From the NCBI RefSeq assembly GCF_014642075.1, contig NZ_BMIK01000004.1, positions 215,785-279,784 on the forward strand: a DNA stretch of 64,000 nt, written 5' to 3'. Shown piece after piece: positions 28,754 through 38,536 of this stretch. The notes under the pieces are model-generated. The model saw nothing but the letters and a program-made list of their open reading frames with translations. It ran no database searches and was not told the origin of the DNA. This stretch comes from Parapedobacter defluvii (lineage in GTDB: Bacteria; Bacteroidota; Bacteroidia; Sphingobacteriales; Sphingobacteriaceae). Numbering within the stretch: the first letter of the stretch is position 1; each line of letters begins with the position of its first letter. Position numbers and translations under genes: made by a program.

Positions 28754-29941
28754 ATGTACAAAACTCTCCAACCCGCATTGAAGCAGGAACTGCAGGCCAT
28801 TAAGGACGCAGGATTATATAAGACCGAACGCGTTATCGTAACCCCACAGGGTGCGGATATCAAAATCCAAAGCGGGGCAGAAGTGATAAACTTCTGCGCT
28901 AATAACTACCTGGGGCTTTCTTCCCATCCCAACGTCATCGAAGCAGCGAAAAAGACGATCGATACGCATGGGTATGGGCTGTCATCCGTACGTTTCATCT
29001 GCGGTACGCAGGATATCCATAAAGCACTGGAAGCTAAGATATCGGAATTTTTGGGCACGGAGGATACCATTCTGTATGCAGCGGCATTCGATGCCAATGG
29101 CGGGGTGTTTGAACCCTTGTTTGGTGCGGAAGATGCGATTATCTCCGATGAACTGAACCATGCCTCCATTATCGATGGAGTACGGCTCTGCAAGGCCCAG
29201 CGTTTCCGCTATAGAAACTGTGACATGGTGGATCTGGAAACACAGCTCAAAGCGACTCAAGGGGCACGCCATCGCATCATTGTCACAGATGGGGCCTTTT
29301 CGATGGACGGCAGTATTGCGCCGTTAGACAAAATCTGCGATCTGGCCGATCAATATGAAGCGCTGGTGATGATTGACGAATCCCATTGTACGGGATTTAT
29401 CGGTAAGACGGGGCGCGGTACGCATGAGCTGCATGGAGTGATGGGCCGGGTGGATATCATTACCGGCACGTTAGGCAAGGCTTTGGGGGGTGCATCGGGG
29501 GGATTCACTTCTGGCCGCAGGGAAATTATTGAGATGCTGCGCCAGCGCTCGCGGCCGTATCTTTTTTCCAATACCTTGGCGCCAGCCATCGCAGGCGCAT
29601 CCATTGCCGTGCTGGATATGCTGAGTGAAACCACCGAGCTGCGCGATAAGCTGGAACGTAATACCCGCTATTTCCGGGAGAAAATGACCGAAGCAGGGTT
29701 TGACATCAAACCGGGCATGCATCCCATTGTGCCGGTGATGCTGTATGATGCGCCACTTGCTCAGGAATTTGCTGCTAAAATGTTGGCGGAAGGCATTTAT
29801 GTGATCGGCTTCTACTATCCGGTAGTACCACAGGGAAAAGCGCGTATCCGGGTGCAACTTTCGGCCGCACATGAGCAACATCATCTGGATAAAGCCATTG
29901 CAGCGTTTACAAAAGTGGGCAAGAATTTACGGGTTGTTTAA
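28754..29941 (+). CDS. kbl: Glycine C-acetyltransferase (2-amino-3-ketobutyrate CoA ligase)
   Basis: PLP-dependent enzyme of threonine degradation that cleaves 2-amino-3-oxobutyrate with CoA to glycine and acetyl-CoA. The 395-residue protein matches the alpha-oxoamine synthase family: [27 protein letters not shown], the cofactor Asp region [13 protein letters not shown] and the PLP lysine in [14 protein letters not shown]. The family also includes serine palmitoyltransferase and KAPA synthase, but the [14 protein letters not shown] segment is characteristic of Kbl. No threonine dehydrogenase is adjacent. Confidence 0.93.
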   Translation: MYKTLQPALKQELQAIKDAGLYKTERVIVTPQGADIKIQSGAEVINFCANNYLGLSSHPNVIEAAKKTIDTHGYGLSSVRFICGTQDIHKALEAKISEFLGTEDTILYAAAFDANGGVFEPLFGAEDAIISDELNHASIIDGVRLCKAQRFRYRNCDMVDLETQLKATQGARHRIIVTDGAFSMDGSIAPLDKICDLADQYEALVMIDESHCTGFIGKTGRGTHELHGVMGRVDIITGTLGKALGGASGGFTSGRREIIEMLRQRSRPYLFSNTLAPAIAGASIAVLDMLSETTELRDKLERNTRYFREKMTEAGFDIKPGMHPIVPVMLYDAPLAQEFAAKMLAEGIYVIGFYYPVVPQGKARIRVQLSAAHEQHHLDKAIAAFTKVGKNLRVV

Positions 29942-29972
29942 AAAATCTCCTGATTTTCATCAGAATTTCCCT

Positions 29973-29980
29973 ACCTTTGC
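29973..29980 (+). promoter_or_regulatory. -7 box of typA
   Basis: TACCTTTG, an exact TAnnTTTG match 31 nt upstream of the typA ATG. No clear -33 element. Confidence 0.45.
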
Positions 29981-30011
29981 GCCCTCAAAATTTGATAAAT
30001 AGTTTGCCGGG

Positions 30012-31817
30012 ATGCAGAAAATCAGAAACATAGCAATTATTGCACACGTCGACCATGGCAAGACTACCCTGGTGGACAAGATCCTTCATTTTACCAACCT
30101 TTTCCGCGAAAATGAGCAGGCCGGTGAACTGATACTGGACAACAACGACCTCGAACGCGAACGGGGCATTACGATTGTCTCAAAAAATGTGTCGGTAAAA
30201 TATAAAGATGTCAAAATCAATATCATCGATACACCGGGCCACGCCGACTTTGGCGGTGAAGTGGAGCGGGTACTGAAAATGGCAGACGGAGTGATCCTTC
30301 TTGTAGACGCCTTTGAAGGTCCCATGCCGCAAACCCGCTTTGTTACGCAGAAAGCCCTCGGTTTGGGTCTGAAACCCATCGTGGTAGTGAATAAAGTCGA
30401 CAAGGAAAACTGCCGGCCCGATGAGGTCTACGAGGCAGTGTTCGACCTGTTTTTCAGCCTAGACGCGACGGAAGAGCAACTGGATTTTCCGGTATTATAT
30501 GGCTCATCCAAGCAGGGCTGGATGTCTACTGATTGGAAGCAGCCCAAAGAAGATTTTACGGATCTGTTGGAAGCGATCCTGGAATATATCCCCGCGGCAC
30601 CTTACAACGAAGGTACCCTACAAATGCAGGTAACTTCATTGGATTACTCTTCTTTCGTGGGGCGTATTGCTATCGGCCGTGTGGCCCGTGGTTCCATCAA
30701 GGAAAATCAACCGGTATCGTTGGTGAAGCGCGATGGGAAAATTGTGAAATCCCGTGTGAAAGAACTGCATACCTTTGAAGGTCTTGGCCGTGTAAAAGTA
30801 CAGGAAGTCAAAGCGGGCGATATCTGCGCGGTGGTGGGCATTGAGGGTTTTGATATTGGCGATACGATTGCTGATTTTGAAAACCCGGAGCAACTGGCGG
30901 TCATCAAGATTGATGAACCGACGATGAATATGCTCTTCACCATTAACACGTCTCCGTTCTTTGGTAAAGAGGGCAAATTTGTCACCTCACGCCACCTTCA
31001 GGAGCGTCTGTATAAAGAGATGGAGAAAAACCTGGCCCTTAAAGTAATACCTACGGAATCTCCGGATTCATACCTGGTGTACGGCAGGGGTATCCTCCAC
31101 TTGTCGGTACTGATTGAAACCATGCGCCGGGAAGGTTATGAATTGCAGGTAGGGCAGCCACAGGTTATCGTTAAAGAAATTGACGGGGTTAAATGTGAAC
31201 CCATTGAAACCCTAGTGGTAGACGTACCTGCTGAAGTATCCGGAAAAGTGATTGAGCTGGTCACGCAGCGCAAAGGTGAGCTTTTGGTGATGGAAACCAA
31301 AGGCGACATGCAGCACCTTGAATTTGACATCCCTTCGCGGGGTATTATTGGCTTACGTAATAATGTACTAACCGCTACGGCAGGCGAAGCCGTGATGGCA
31401 CATCGTTTTAAGGCATACGAACCTTGGAAAGGACCCATTCCCGGCCGCTTGGCGGGCGTATTGGTATCCATGGAAAAGGGTCAGACCACCGCATACTCCA
31501 TTGACAAGCTACAGGACCGTGGTCGTTTCTTTGTAGATCCGGGCGTGGAAGTCTATGAGGGGCAGATTGTAGGTGAGCATATCCGTGACAACGATCTGGT
31601 AGTGAACCTGGTAAAAGGCAAGCAACTCACCAATATGCGTGCTTCGGGTAGTGACGATAACGTACGTATTGCACCGGCCATCAAGTTTTCACTTGAAGAA
31701 TCCATGGAGTACATCCAAGCGGATGAATACATCGAAGTAACGCCCAAAAGCATCCGGCTCCGGAAAATCTTCCTGACGGAAAACGAGCGAAAGGTGAACG
31801 CGAAGAAATTTCAGTAG
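30012..31817 (+). CDS. typA: Ribosome-associated translational GTPase TypA/BipA
   Basis: EF-G-like GTPase involved in ribosome assembly and stress or cold adaptation. The 601-residue protein has G1 [12 protein letters not shown], switch [10 protein letters not shown]3 [12 protein letters not shown] and G4 [13 protein letters not shown]. Domain II, domain V and the BipA-specific C-terminal domain ([20 protein letters not shown]) follow. Length is standard. Its 3' end overlaps the convergent SusD gene by 7 nt, so the two transcripts must overlap. Confidence 0.97.
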   Translation: MQKIRNIAIIAHVDHGKTTLVDKILHFTNLFRENEQAGELILDNNDLERERGITIVSKNVSVKYKDVKINIIDTPGHADFGGEVERVLKMADGVILLVDAFEGPMPQTRFVTQKALGLGLKPIVVVNKVDKENCRPDEVYEAVFDLFFSLDATEEQLDFPVLYGSSKQGWMSTDWKQPKEDFTDLLEAILEYIPAAPYNEGTLQMQVTSLDYSSFVGRIAIGRVARGSIKENQPVSLVKRDGKIVKSRVKELHTFEGLGRVKVQEVKAGDICAVVGIEGFDIGDTIADFENPEQLAVIKIDEPTMNMLFTINTSPFFGKEGKFVTSRHLQERLYKEMEKNLALKVIPTESPDSYLVYGRGILHLSVLIETMRREGYELQVGQPQVIVKEIDGVKCEPIETLVVDVPAEVSGKVIELVTQRKGELLVMETKGDMQHLEFDIPSRGIIGLRNNVLTATAGEAVMAHRFKAYEPWKGPIPGRLAGVLVSMEKGQTTAYSIDKLQDRGRFFVDPGVEVYEGQIVGEHIRDNDLVVNLVKGKQLTNMRASGSDDNVRIAPAIKFSLEESMEYIQADEYIEVTPKSIRLRKIFLTENERKVNAKKFQ

Positions 31818-33295
31818 CCGGGATTTTGTTCCAATGCCGGATTGGTGCGTATTTCGCTATCCGGAATGGGCATCAGCAGGTACTTCGGATCAAAGGTAAG
31901 TGAACCGCCCCCCTCTTCCTCCCGGGCAAGGAAAGCATTCATGATGGCAGCTGCCCGCTCCGGTCCTTGCCGTACGATATCGAACCAGCGGAGCGCTTCG
32001 CAGGCAAACTCCAGACGCCGTTCGTTAAAGAGGGTATCGCGGAATGTATCCGGATCGGGTATTTCCGAGCTGGTTAAGCTATCCAGTCCCGCACGGCCGC
32101 GCACAGTGTTTAATAAAGTAAAGGCCTCACCATCGGGTGTATATCCCATTTCATTCAACACTTCTGCATACATAAGCTGTACGTCGGTGATGCGTACAAT
32201 CGAAAGGTTTACGTCGTTGTCGAGGTTATTGGGCGGAACCGTACCGTGTGCATATTTGATAAAAAGCAACGTTAGGCTGTCAATCACGTTGTTGGCGCTC
32301 GTATATCCTTTTTGGATTGTGAAATCACGGCGCACATCGGAGGTATCGTATGCTTCGTACAGGTCGTTGGACACGGCCAGCCACGTGGAGCGCCCGCCTT
32401 GGGGGAACTGCTCAGAACGAAGATTTTCTGGCACAAGCGAGTAAACCAGCGGATTCCCTTGGCTGTTCAGTCCGGACGTATATTGGATTTGGAACACATG
32501 CTCCGATCCATTGTCGCGCGTATTCAGGAAACAGTCGGAAAATTGTTCGAATGGAGTAAATCCGTCGTAGGCGAGAATTTCTTCAAGTAGTGGACGTGCG
32601 GCGTCATAGTTTTTTGTGAATAGGTGCAGGCGGGCAAGAATGGCTTTCGCTGCATAGCGGGTTGCCCGGCCGAGATTGTCTCCACCCTGGCTTTCAGGTA
32701 GGGCTGCAGCGGCGGCTTCCAGGTCGGCAGTCGCAAAAGCAAAGGTTTCTGCTTGGGTGCTACGGGCGACTGTCGTGATCTCCTCGGCGTTCATCACACG
32801 ATCGATGAGGGGCATCCCGCCGAAAATCCAGCCTAATTGGAAATAGCAGTATCCGCGGATAAATTGGGTTTCGCCCTTCATGATGGTTCTCGTTTCTTCG
32901 TTTGGAAATTCACCGGCATCGATCTGATCCAGGATGTTATTGGTGCGGTTAATCACGTTCCAATAAGCCGACCATACCCCTAGAATACGGTCGTCACCTG
33001 GTGTGAAACCAAAACGTGCGAGTGGATTGTTGGTGGTATTTTGCAAGGTGTTGACGTTGTCGCTCAGACTTTCCATCATCATCGGATAGTCGAAGCCCTG
33101 CACGGAGCGCAGGCCTCCGTAAGCACCGAACAATGCCTGCCGGAAGTCGTTGATGGTTTGATAGAAGTCTGCGGTATTATAGGATGATTCCGGGGTCAGC
33201 TCCAGATCTTTGTTGCAAGCGCTGAAACCTAAAGACACTGCAAGCGTCAGCAGACCGAGCAAATTGCGTATATTCATTATCTTGGAATTTTTCAT
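31811..33295 (-). CDS. RagB/SusD-family outer-membrane lipoprotein, second locus
   Basis: Substrate-binding lid of the second SusCD importer, 494 residues. The lipobox is LGFSAC, with lipidated Cys27 (Cys21 if translation starts at the ATG for Met7). The N-terminal SusD domain includes NTADFYQTINDFRQALFGAY; the C-terminal RagB region includes LNTVRGRAGLDSL, FNERRLEFACEALRWFDIV and the ending [19 protein letters not shown]. It follows the SusC gene by 18 nt. No enzyme or regulator accompanies this pair, so the ligand is unknown and could be a peptide or a glycan. Confidence 0.94.
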   Translation of the reverse strand: MKNSKIMNIRNLLGLLTLAVSLGFSACNKDLELTPESSYNTADFYQTINDFRQALFGAYGGLRSVQGFDYPMMMESLSDNVNTLQNTTNNPLARFGFTPGDDRILGVWSAYWNVINRTNNILDQIDAGEFPNEETRTIMKGETQFIRGYCYFQLGWIFGGMPLIDRVMNAEEITTVARSTQAETFAFATADLEAAAAALPESQGGDNLGRATRYAAKAILARLHLFTKNYDAARPLLEEILAYDGFTPFEQFSDCFLNTRDNGSEHVFQIQYTSGLNSQGNPLVYSLVPENLRSEQFPQGGRSTWLAVSNDLYEAYDTSDVRRDFTIQKGYTSANNVIDSLTLLFIKYAHGTVPPNNLDNDVNLSIVRITDVQLMYAEVLNEMGYTPDGEAFTLLNTVRGRAGLDSLTSSEIPDPDTFRDTLFNERRLEFACEALRWFDIVRQGPERAAAIMNAFLAREEEGGGSLTFDPKYLLMPIPDSEIRTNPALEQNPGY

Positions 33296-33313
33296 GTTAT
33301 TCTGCCTTGTACA

Positions 33314-36300
33314 CTAAAAAGAAGCGTTTATTCCGAAAGTAAACCGTTTGGATAATGGGTATCCGCCATAATCGGTGCCGGGCCGCGTATTTTCACCTGC
33401 GTCGGAACCTCCGGCATTGTTCGCTTCGGGGTTGGCACCGGGATAATTGGTGAATGTATGGAGGTTGTCTGCCATAATAAACAACCGGATAGCTCGTACC
33501 TTCCACCGTTTCAGAAACGTTTTGGCAAAATTGTAACCCAGTGTAATGTTGCGGATCCGTACAAATGTCGCATCGTAGATCCAGGTATCGTTGTAGGGTG
33601 GGTTCACCCCGACTACACTTGGGGTGTTCCCGTCCCAGCTCATGTCAATCCCGTCGGGTATATTACCCGCGTATACAGCCGGTTTGTACGCATGTAACCA
33701 ATCACGGTATTGATTGGTACCTTCACCCAGCCCGTTGTTGAAGCCGCGTCTACCTAAATAAAAGAGATCGCCCCCTTGTTGTCCCTGGATGTCGAAGCTG
33801 AAGTCGAACCCTTTATAGGTTGAGCGACTTGACAAGCCCCATAAGAAATGGGGCTGGGCGTTACCCACTATGGTATGGTCCTGTTCGTTTATCTGTCCGT
33901 CATTGTTTAGATCCACGATTTTCAGGTTCCCTTCCAGTTGTCCGTTAACAATGGGGACCAATGCGTTTCCGTCGGCGTCAAAATCTTCTGGTAGTAATAC
34001 TCCATTTGTCTTATACATATAAAAGCTTCCTACGGGTTGTCCCACGATGGTTGCATAAGCGTTGAAATCATTCAGTGTGCTCAGCATGATGAGCTGGTCA
34101 ATGCCGGGTGCAAGTGCGAGTACTTTGTTGTTGTTTTTGGAGAAGTTAAGAGACGTCTCCCAGGTGAAATTCTCCGTTTTTATATTTTGGGTGGTCAACT
34201 CCAGTTCAAACCCTTTGTTTTCCACTTCTCCTACATTGCGCCGGATGGTTGAAAAGCCACTCACCCGGGTCACGGGTACATTGAGCAGCAAGTCTGTCGT
34301 TTTATTAAAGTAAGCGTCGGCCGTCAACCGGATCCGATTATCCAGTAACCAGAAGTCTAACCCAATGTCTCTTGACACCGTGGTTTCCCAGCTGAGGTTT
34401 GGATTAGCAATGTTGCTAGGTACTAATCCATTGACTAACTTTCCGTTTAAGTTGTAGTCTTGAGAGCCGAGCAACGAAATGTGCTCATAGTTCCCGATCC
34501 GATCATTGCCGGCCTTACCGACCGATGCCCGTATTTTCAGCAACGACAGCCACTCGACATCCTGTAGGAAGGGTTCGCCGTTGATTTTCCATCCGGCAGA
34601 GAGGGCAGGAAACAGCCCCCACTTATTATTGGCACCAAAACGTGACGAACCATCGTATCGTGCGCTCACCGATAGTAAGTACTTATCGAGGAACTGGTAT
34701 TGGGCGCGGCCGAAAAATGATGTGACCGCACTTTCACCAATGGTCGTGCTTGCCAATGTGGGATTGTTGGCATTATTCAGTGTAGGAAGCAGGTCGTTTG
34801 GATAGCCGTCGCCAGCAGCGGCTAAGATTTCCTGGCGGATGTTTTCGTAGCTCTGTCCCAGCAGAAGTTCCAGCGTATGGTCCTCGCCCAGATCCGGCCG
34901 ATAGGTGACAGTATTCTGAATGCTGAACGAATAGTTGTCCGTGCTGGAGGCATAGCCCGTGGCTTGTGCTCCCCGATTTACATTGGCCGGTGTAAATTCG
35001 TTGTATGCCGCGTGGGCGGAAATATAACCGATCTGGGTACGCAGGGTCATTCTTTCAATGGGAAGATATTCGGCAAAGCTATTGATCTGCAGTTCACTTG
35101 CCTTCGCCCGTGCAGTCATCTCGCGTAGCCGGGCAAGGGGATTAACATACGTCTGCGCAGGCGAATAACCCGTGGCTTCGGTATTTTGATCGATGTCCAC
35201 CACCGGAGGCATGGCCAGAGCGTAGTGGGCGTTGCTCTCTTTTCCATCGGTTTCCGGATCATCCATCCGATTGAAAGAGGCAGCTACGTTTGCACCTACT
35301 TTTATTTTTTCACCGATGTTGAAATGGGTATTGGCGCGCAGGTTATACCGTTCAAAGCCCGTATATTGCATGACGCCGTCTTGATTCAGGTAAGAGCCCG
35401 ACAGCAGAAACGTGCCTACGTCACCTCCGCCGGATACGGTCAGCGCATAGTTTTGCATAGGTGCACGTTGATAGACGATATCCTGCCAGTTGTTGTTGGG
35501 CAAAGAGACTGGATTCAGGTAACTTTCCGGGTACTGGTATTCCGCCGGACGGCTCGAAATCGGCAGCGATAAGTCGCCTCCGGTCTGCTGAAAGCGCGAA
35601 TCGCGCAAATAGCGGATATAGGCAATATATTCACGGGTGTCCATCATGGGCAGGAAACGGTCTACCTCCTGAAAGCCTGCGTAACTGCTGAAATCCACTT
35701 GGGTGGCACCCGATGCACCCGACTTGGTGGTGATGACAACGACTCCATTGCCTCCGCGTGCACCGTATATCGCCGATGCTGATGCGTCTTTCAGCACTTC
35801 GATCGAGGCAATATCCCGGGGATTTACATTTCGCATGTGATCTTGGGGAATACCGTCAATGACGTATAGTGGGTTGCTGGATGCAGTGATGGAATTCAGC
35901 CCCCGTATTTTAATATTGGCCGCTTTACCCGGTCCACCGGTGCTCTGGCTTACCCGAACACCGGCAATTTTACCGGCAATGCCATCTTCTGTATTTGTGA
36001 TAGCATTGTTTTGGAAGGCACTGCCCTCCAGCGAACTGACAGCGCCTGTCAGGTTTTGCCGTTGCACGGTGCCATACCCGATGACTACCACCTCTTCCAG
36101 CGTTTGGGCTGCCGAAGGCACGAGTACCACGGTTTGGCCATTGGCTAGGCTCATGGGCATTTCAAACGGTTCAAAACCCAGCATCGAAAAAGTGAGCATC
36201 GCTGCGGAGTCCGTGGAAGCCCGGATTTCAAATGCACCTTGGTCGTCAGACTGCGTTTGCGTCTCTGATCCTTTAATGCCAATGGTTACGCCCGCGAGGG

Positions 36301-36520
36301 GCTTTCCTTTATCGTCCGTCACCTTTCCTTTTACCGTCTGTACTGAATCGGGCTGCGCAGTATTCCCGGGCTGGAGGGTCGTTGTAAGGGTATCCTGTTG
36401 TATCGTGTCTTGTTTAAGGGTATCCTGTTGGGAATAACCTTTTAGCCATGCGCAGGATGCCCAGCAAACCCAGCAGATTACGATTGATATAGGCACCCTT
36501 TTACTTCTGCGTTTTACCAT
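33314..36520 (-). CDS. SusC/RagA TonB-dependent transporter, second locus (no STN domain)
   Basis: Outer-membrane importer of 1068 residues. After the signal segment (about 10-30) there is a low-complexity linker of QQDTL/KQDTI/QQDTL units (about 31-45), a carboxypeptidase-regulatory-like domain (about 62-135, GKPLAGVTIGIKGSETQ), the TonB-box region LEEVVVIGYGTVQRQNLTGA, the plug (NIKIRGLNSITASSNPLYVI, ARGGNGVVVITT) and the barrel ending in SF. The absence of an STN domain fits the absence of a FecR/sigma pair here. It is divergent from rpmB, 256 nt away. Confidence 0.95.
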   Translation of the reverse strand: MVKRRSKRVPISIVICWVCWASCAWLKGYSQQDTLKQDTIQQDTLTTTLQPGNTAQPDSVQTVKGKVTDDKGKPLAGVTIGIKGSETQTQSDDQGAFEIRASTDSAAMLTFSMLGFEPFEMPMSLANGQTVVLVPSAAQTLEEVVVIGYGTVQRQNLTGAVSSLEGSAFQNNAITNTEDGIAGKIAGVRVSQSTGGPGKAANIKIRGLNSITASSNPLYVIDGIPQDHMRNVNPRDIASIEVLKDASASAIYGARGGNGVVVITTKSGASGATQVDFSSYAGFQEVDRFLPMMDTREYIAYIRYLRDSRFQQTGGDLSLPISSRPAEYQYPESYLNPVSLPNNNWQDIVYQRAPMQNYALTVSGGGDVGTFLLSGSYLNQDGVMQYTGFERYNLRANTHFNIGEKIKVGANVAASFNRMDDPETDGKESNAHYALAMPPVVDIDQNTEATGYSPAQTYVNPLARLREMTARAKASELQINSFAEYLPIERMTLRTQIGYISAHAAYNEFTPANVNRGAQATGYASSTDNYSFSIQNTVTYRPDLGEDHTLELLLGQSYENIRQEILAAAGDGYPNDLLPTLNNANNPTLASTTIGESAVTSFFGRAQYQFLDKYLLSVSARYDGSSRFGANNKWGLFPALSAGWKINGEPFLQDVEWLSLLKIRASVGKAGNDRIGNYEHISLLGSQDYNLNGKLVNGLVPSNIANPNLSWETTVSRDIGLDFWLLDNRIRLTADAYFNKTTDLLLNVPVTRVSGFSTIRRNVGEVENKGFELELTTQNIKTENFTWETSLNFSKNNNKVLALAPGIDQLIMLSTLNDFNAYATIVGQPVGSFYMYKTNGVLLPEDFDADGNALVPIVNGQLEGNLKIVDLNNDGQINEQDHTIVGNAQPHFLWGLSSRSTYKGFDFSFDIQGQQGGDLFYLGRRGFNNGLGEGTNQYRDWLHAYKPAVYAGNIPDGIDMSWDGNTPSVVGVNPPYNDTWIYDATFVRIRNITLGYNFAKTFLKRWKVRAIRLFIMADNLHTFTNYPGANPEANNAGGSDAGENTRPGTDYGGYPLSKRFTFGINASF

Positions 36521-36776
36521 GATTGCTTAAAAATTAGCATAATAAACGTTACTAGCTAGCCGGTAGCCTAGTATGCGTCTGTTTATCAAGGTATGCTGGA
36601 TAAACTATATACAGTGCTGTGCAAGGTTTTGTTTTGGAAAAGTGATGACACCCTGTTAACGATCATTCCATGGGGTTAACCTTAAAATAAAAAAAAATTG
36701 TTTAATAAAAAACAAATGCTGATATTTGCAAGCTCTTTGCGAAAAAGGCATTTAAAAAGATAAACAGCATACGATC

Positions 36777-37010
36777 ATGTCAAGAGTTTGTGATTTAACA
36801 GGAAAAGGGGCGATGAACGGATACAACGTTTCTAATTCGAACAAGAGGACGAAACGTAAGTTTTACCCCAACCTGCAGACCAAGCGATTTTTCATTCCCG
36901 AGGAAAACCGTTGGATTACCCTGAAAGTGTCCACCTCAGCGATAAAGACCATCAATAAGAACGGCATTACTGCCGTGATCAATAAATTTATCAAAAAGGG
37001 ATACGTTTAA
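36777..37010 (+). CDS. rpmB: 50S ribosomal protein L28
   Basis: Large-subunit ribosomal protein of 77 residues. The start SRVCDLTGKGAMNGYNVS and the basic segment KRTKRKFYPNLQTKRFF are diagnostic of L28. It leads the rpmB-rpmG-DUF4295-ftsY-rimO block typical of Bacteroidota. No exact TAnnTTTG box was found in front of it, although an AT-rich stretch precedes it. Confidence 0.97.
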   Translation: MSRVCDLTGKGAMNGYNVSNSNKRTKRKFYPNLQTKRFFIPEENRWITLKVSTSAIKTINKNGITAVINKFIKKGYV

Positions 37011-37059
37011 TTAAGGCAATTTCCACCCGGTTTAGGGCGGATGATAATAGAATAGGACA

Positions 37060-37242
37060 ATGGCAAAAAAAGGAAATAGGGTACAGGTAATTCTAGAATG
37101 TACCGAGCACAAAGAGAGCGGGCTTCCAGGGATGTCGCGTTACATTACCACTAAAAACAAGAAAAACACTACCGAGCGGTTGGAATTGAAGAAATTCAAT
37201 CCTGTATTGAGGCGGGTGACCGTTCATAAAGAAATTAAGTAA
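37060..37242 (+). CDS. rpmG: 50S ribosomal protein L33
   Basis: Large-subunit protein of 60 residues ([20 protein letters not shown]). It has a single cysteine rather than the CxxC pairs, so it is the zinc-independent form. It lies 49 nt after rpmB and 46 nt before the DUF4295 gene. Confidence 0.96.
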   Translation: MAKKGNRVQVILECTEHKESGLPGMSRYITTKNKKNTTERLELKKFNPVLRRVTVHKEIK

Positions 37243-37288
37243 ATCCGCAGTTGCTTTCCACAGCAATTTGCACAACACGTAATAAGAC

Positions 37289-37474
37289 ATGGCAAAGAAA
37301 GCAGTAGCATCACTCAAAACGGGTAAAGGTAAAGACTACACGAAGGTTATTACTGCCGTTAAGTCTCCGAAGACCGGTGCATATACCTTCAAAGAATTGA
37401 TTGCACACAACGACCACGTAAAAGAAGCCATTGAGGTGGCCCGTGAAGCCGTTATTGAATCGGCTGCACAGTAA
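37289..37474 (+). CDS. DUF4295 small basic protein, probable ribosomal component
   Basis: A 61-residue lysine-rich protein (AKKAVASLKTGKGKDYTKVI, VKSPKTGAYTFKE) recognised as DUF4295, found in Bacteroidota directly after rpmG. From memory, a Bacteroidota-specific ribosomal protein named bL38 was seen in a Flavobacterium johnsoniae ribosome structure; this gene may correspond to it, but I cannot confirm the equivalence here. The acidic C-terminal tail (HVKEAIEVAREAVIESAAQ) seems longer than in the short family members. A terminator hairpin follows. Confidence 0.9.
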   Translation: MAKKAVASLKTGKGKDYTKVITAVKSPKTGAYTFKELIAHNDHVKEAIEVAREAVIESAAQ

Positions 37475-37494
37475 TTTTCGTGCATAGGATATAT

Positions 37495-37532
37495 AAAAAG
37501 CCGTTTCGGAAGCCTGCCGGAAGGGCTTTTTT
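37495..37532 (+). terminator. Rho-independent terminator after the ribosomal protein block
   Basis: AAAAAGCC (37495-37502) pairs with GGCTTTTTT (37524-37532), with further pairing possible inside between CGGAAG and CCGGAAG-type segments. The 3' arm ends in a run of T. It separates rpmB-rpmG-DUF4295 from ftsY. Confidence 0.75.
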
Positions 37533-37560
37533 GTTATAATCTTTTTTAACGGAGTGGCTA

Positions 37561-38523
37561 ATGGGACTATTTGATTTTTTCAAAAAAAAGCAGGAAACAC
37601 CGGAAGCACAAGAAGCATTAGACCGGGGTCTTGAGAAAACCAAGGAAGGGTTTTTCTCCAAAATAACCAAGGCCGTAGTAGGAAAATCCACCGTTGATGA
37701 TGAAGTGCTGGATGATTTGGAAGAGGTATTGGTTACTTCTGATGTCGGTGTGACCACCACGCTTAAAATCATCGAGCGTATCCAGACGCGTGTGGCACGC
37801 GATAAGTACGTAAACACCTCTGAACTCAACAACATTCTGCGTGAGGAAATACAGGCGTTACTCGCGGAAAACAACAGTTCGGACTTCGAGCATTTCGAAT
37901 ACGGCGATCACAAACCCTATGTGATCATGGTTGTAGGGGTTAACGGCGTAGGCAAAACCACCACCATTGGTAAATTAGCCCATCAGCTTAGGGAAGCCGG
38001 AAACCGTGTGGTATTGGGTGCGGCCGATACGTTCAGGGCAGCGGCCGTAGACCAGATCAAGCTGTGGGGTGAACGTGTAGGTGTGCGTGTCGTTGCGCAG
38101 GCAATGGGATCGGATCCCGCATCGGTAGCTTTTGATACGGTCAAATCTGCGGTGGCCAGCGGCGACGATGTGGCAATCATTGATACGGCTGGGCGACTGC
38201 ATAACAAGGTGGCCTTGATGAACGAGCTTACCAAAATTAAACAGGTGATGCAGAAGGTGGTGCCGGGAGCGCCGCATGAAATATTGTTAGTGCTTGACGC
38301 CTCGACTGGACAGAATGCCATTGAACAATGCAAGCAGTTTACCCAGGCTACCGATGTGAACGCGCTGGCGCTTACCAAACTTGACGGTACAGCGAAAGGA
38401 GGTGTGGTTATCGGTATCTCTGATCAATTTAAAATCCCCGTGAAATACATCGGTGTGGGTGAAAAGGTAGGAGACCTCCAGTTGTTCAATAAAAAGGAGT
38501 TTGTCGATTCGCTGTTTAAGTGA
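37561..38523 (+). CDS. ftsY: Signal recognition particle receptor FtsY
   Basis: SRP-receptor GTPase of 320 residues that docks ribosome-SRP complexes at the membrane. It has the helical N domain (about 15-100), then the G domain with GVNGVGKTTTIGKLAH, the insertion-box motif AADTFRAAAVDQ, DTAGRLHNK and the G4 motif TKLDGTAKGG. The N-terminal acidic A domain of enterobacterial FtsY is missing; MGLFDFFKKKQE starts directly before the N domain, as is usual in this phylum. rimO follows 13 nt downstream. Confidence 0.97.
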   Translation: MGLFDFFKKKQETPEAQEALDRGLEKTKEGFFSKITKAVVGKSTVDDEVLDDLEEVLVTSDVGVTTTLKIIERIQTRVARDKYVNTSELNNILREEIQALLAENNSSDFEHFEYGDHKPYVIMVVGVNGVGKTTTIGKLAHQLREAGNRVVLGAADTFRAAAVDQIKLWGERVGVRVVAQAMGSDPASVAFDTVKSAVASGDDVAIIDTAGRLHNKVALMNELTKIKQVMQKVVPGAPHEILLVLDASTGQNAIEQCKQFTQATDVNALALTKLDGTAKGGVVIGISDQFKIPVKYIGVGEKVGDLQLFNKKEFVDSLFK

Positions 38524-38536
38524 TCGTACCATTACC

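Noticed and set aside
36521..36776. Promoter for rpmB in the divergent intergenic region
   Set aside because: TATTTGC and CTCTTTGC are present but neither fits TAnnTTTG with correct spacing, so no box was annotated.
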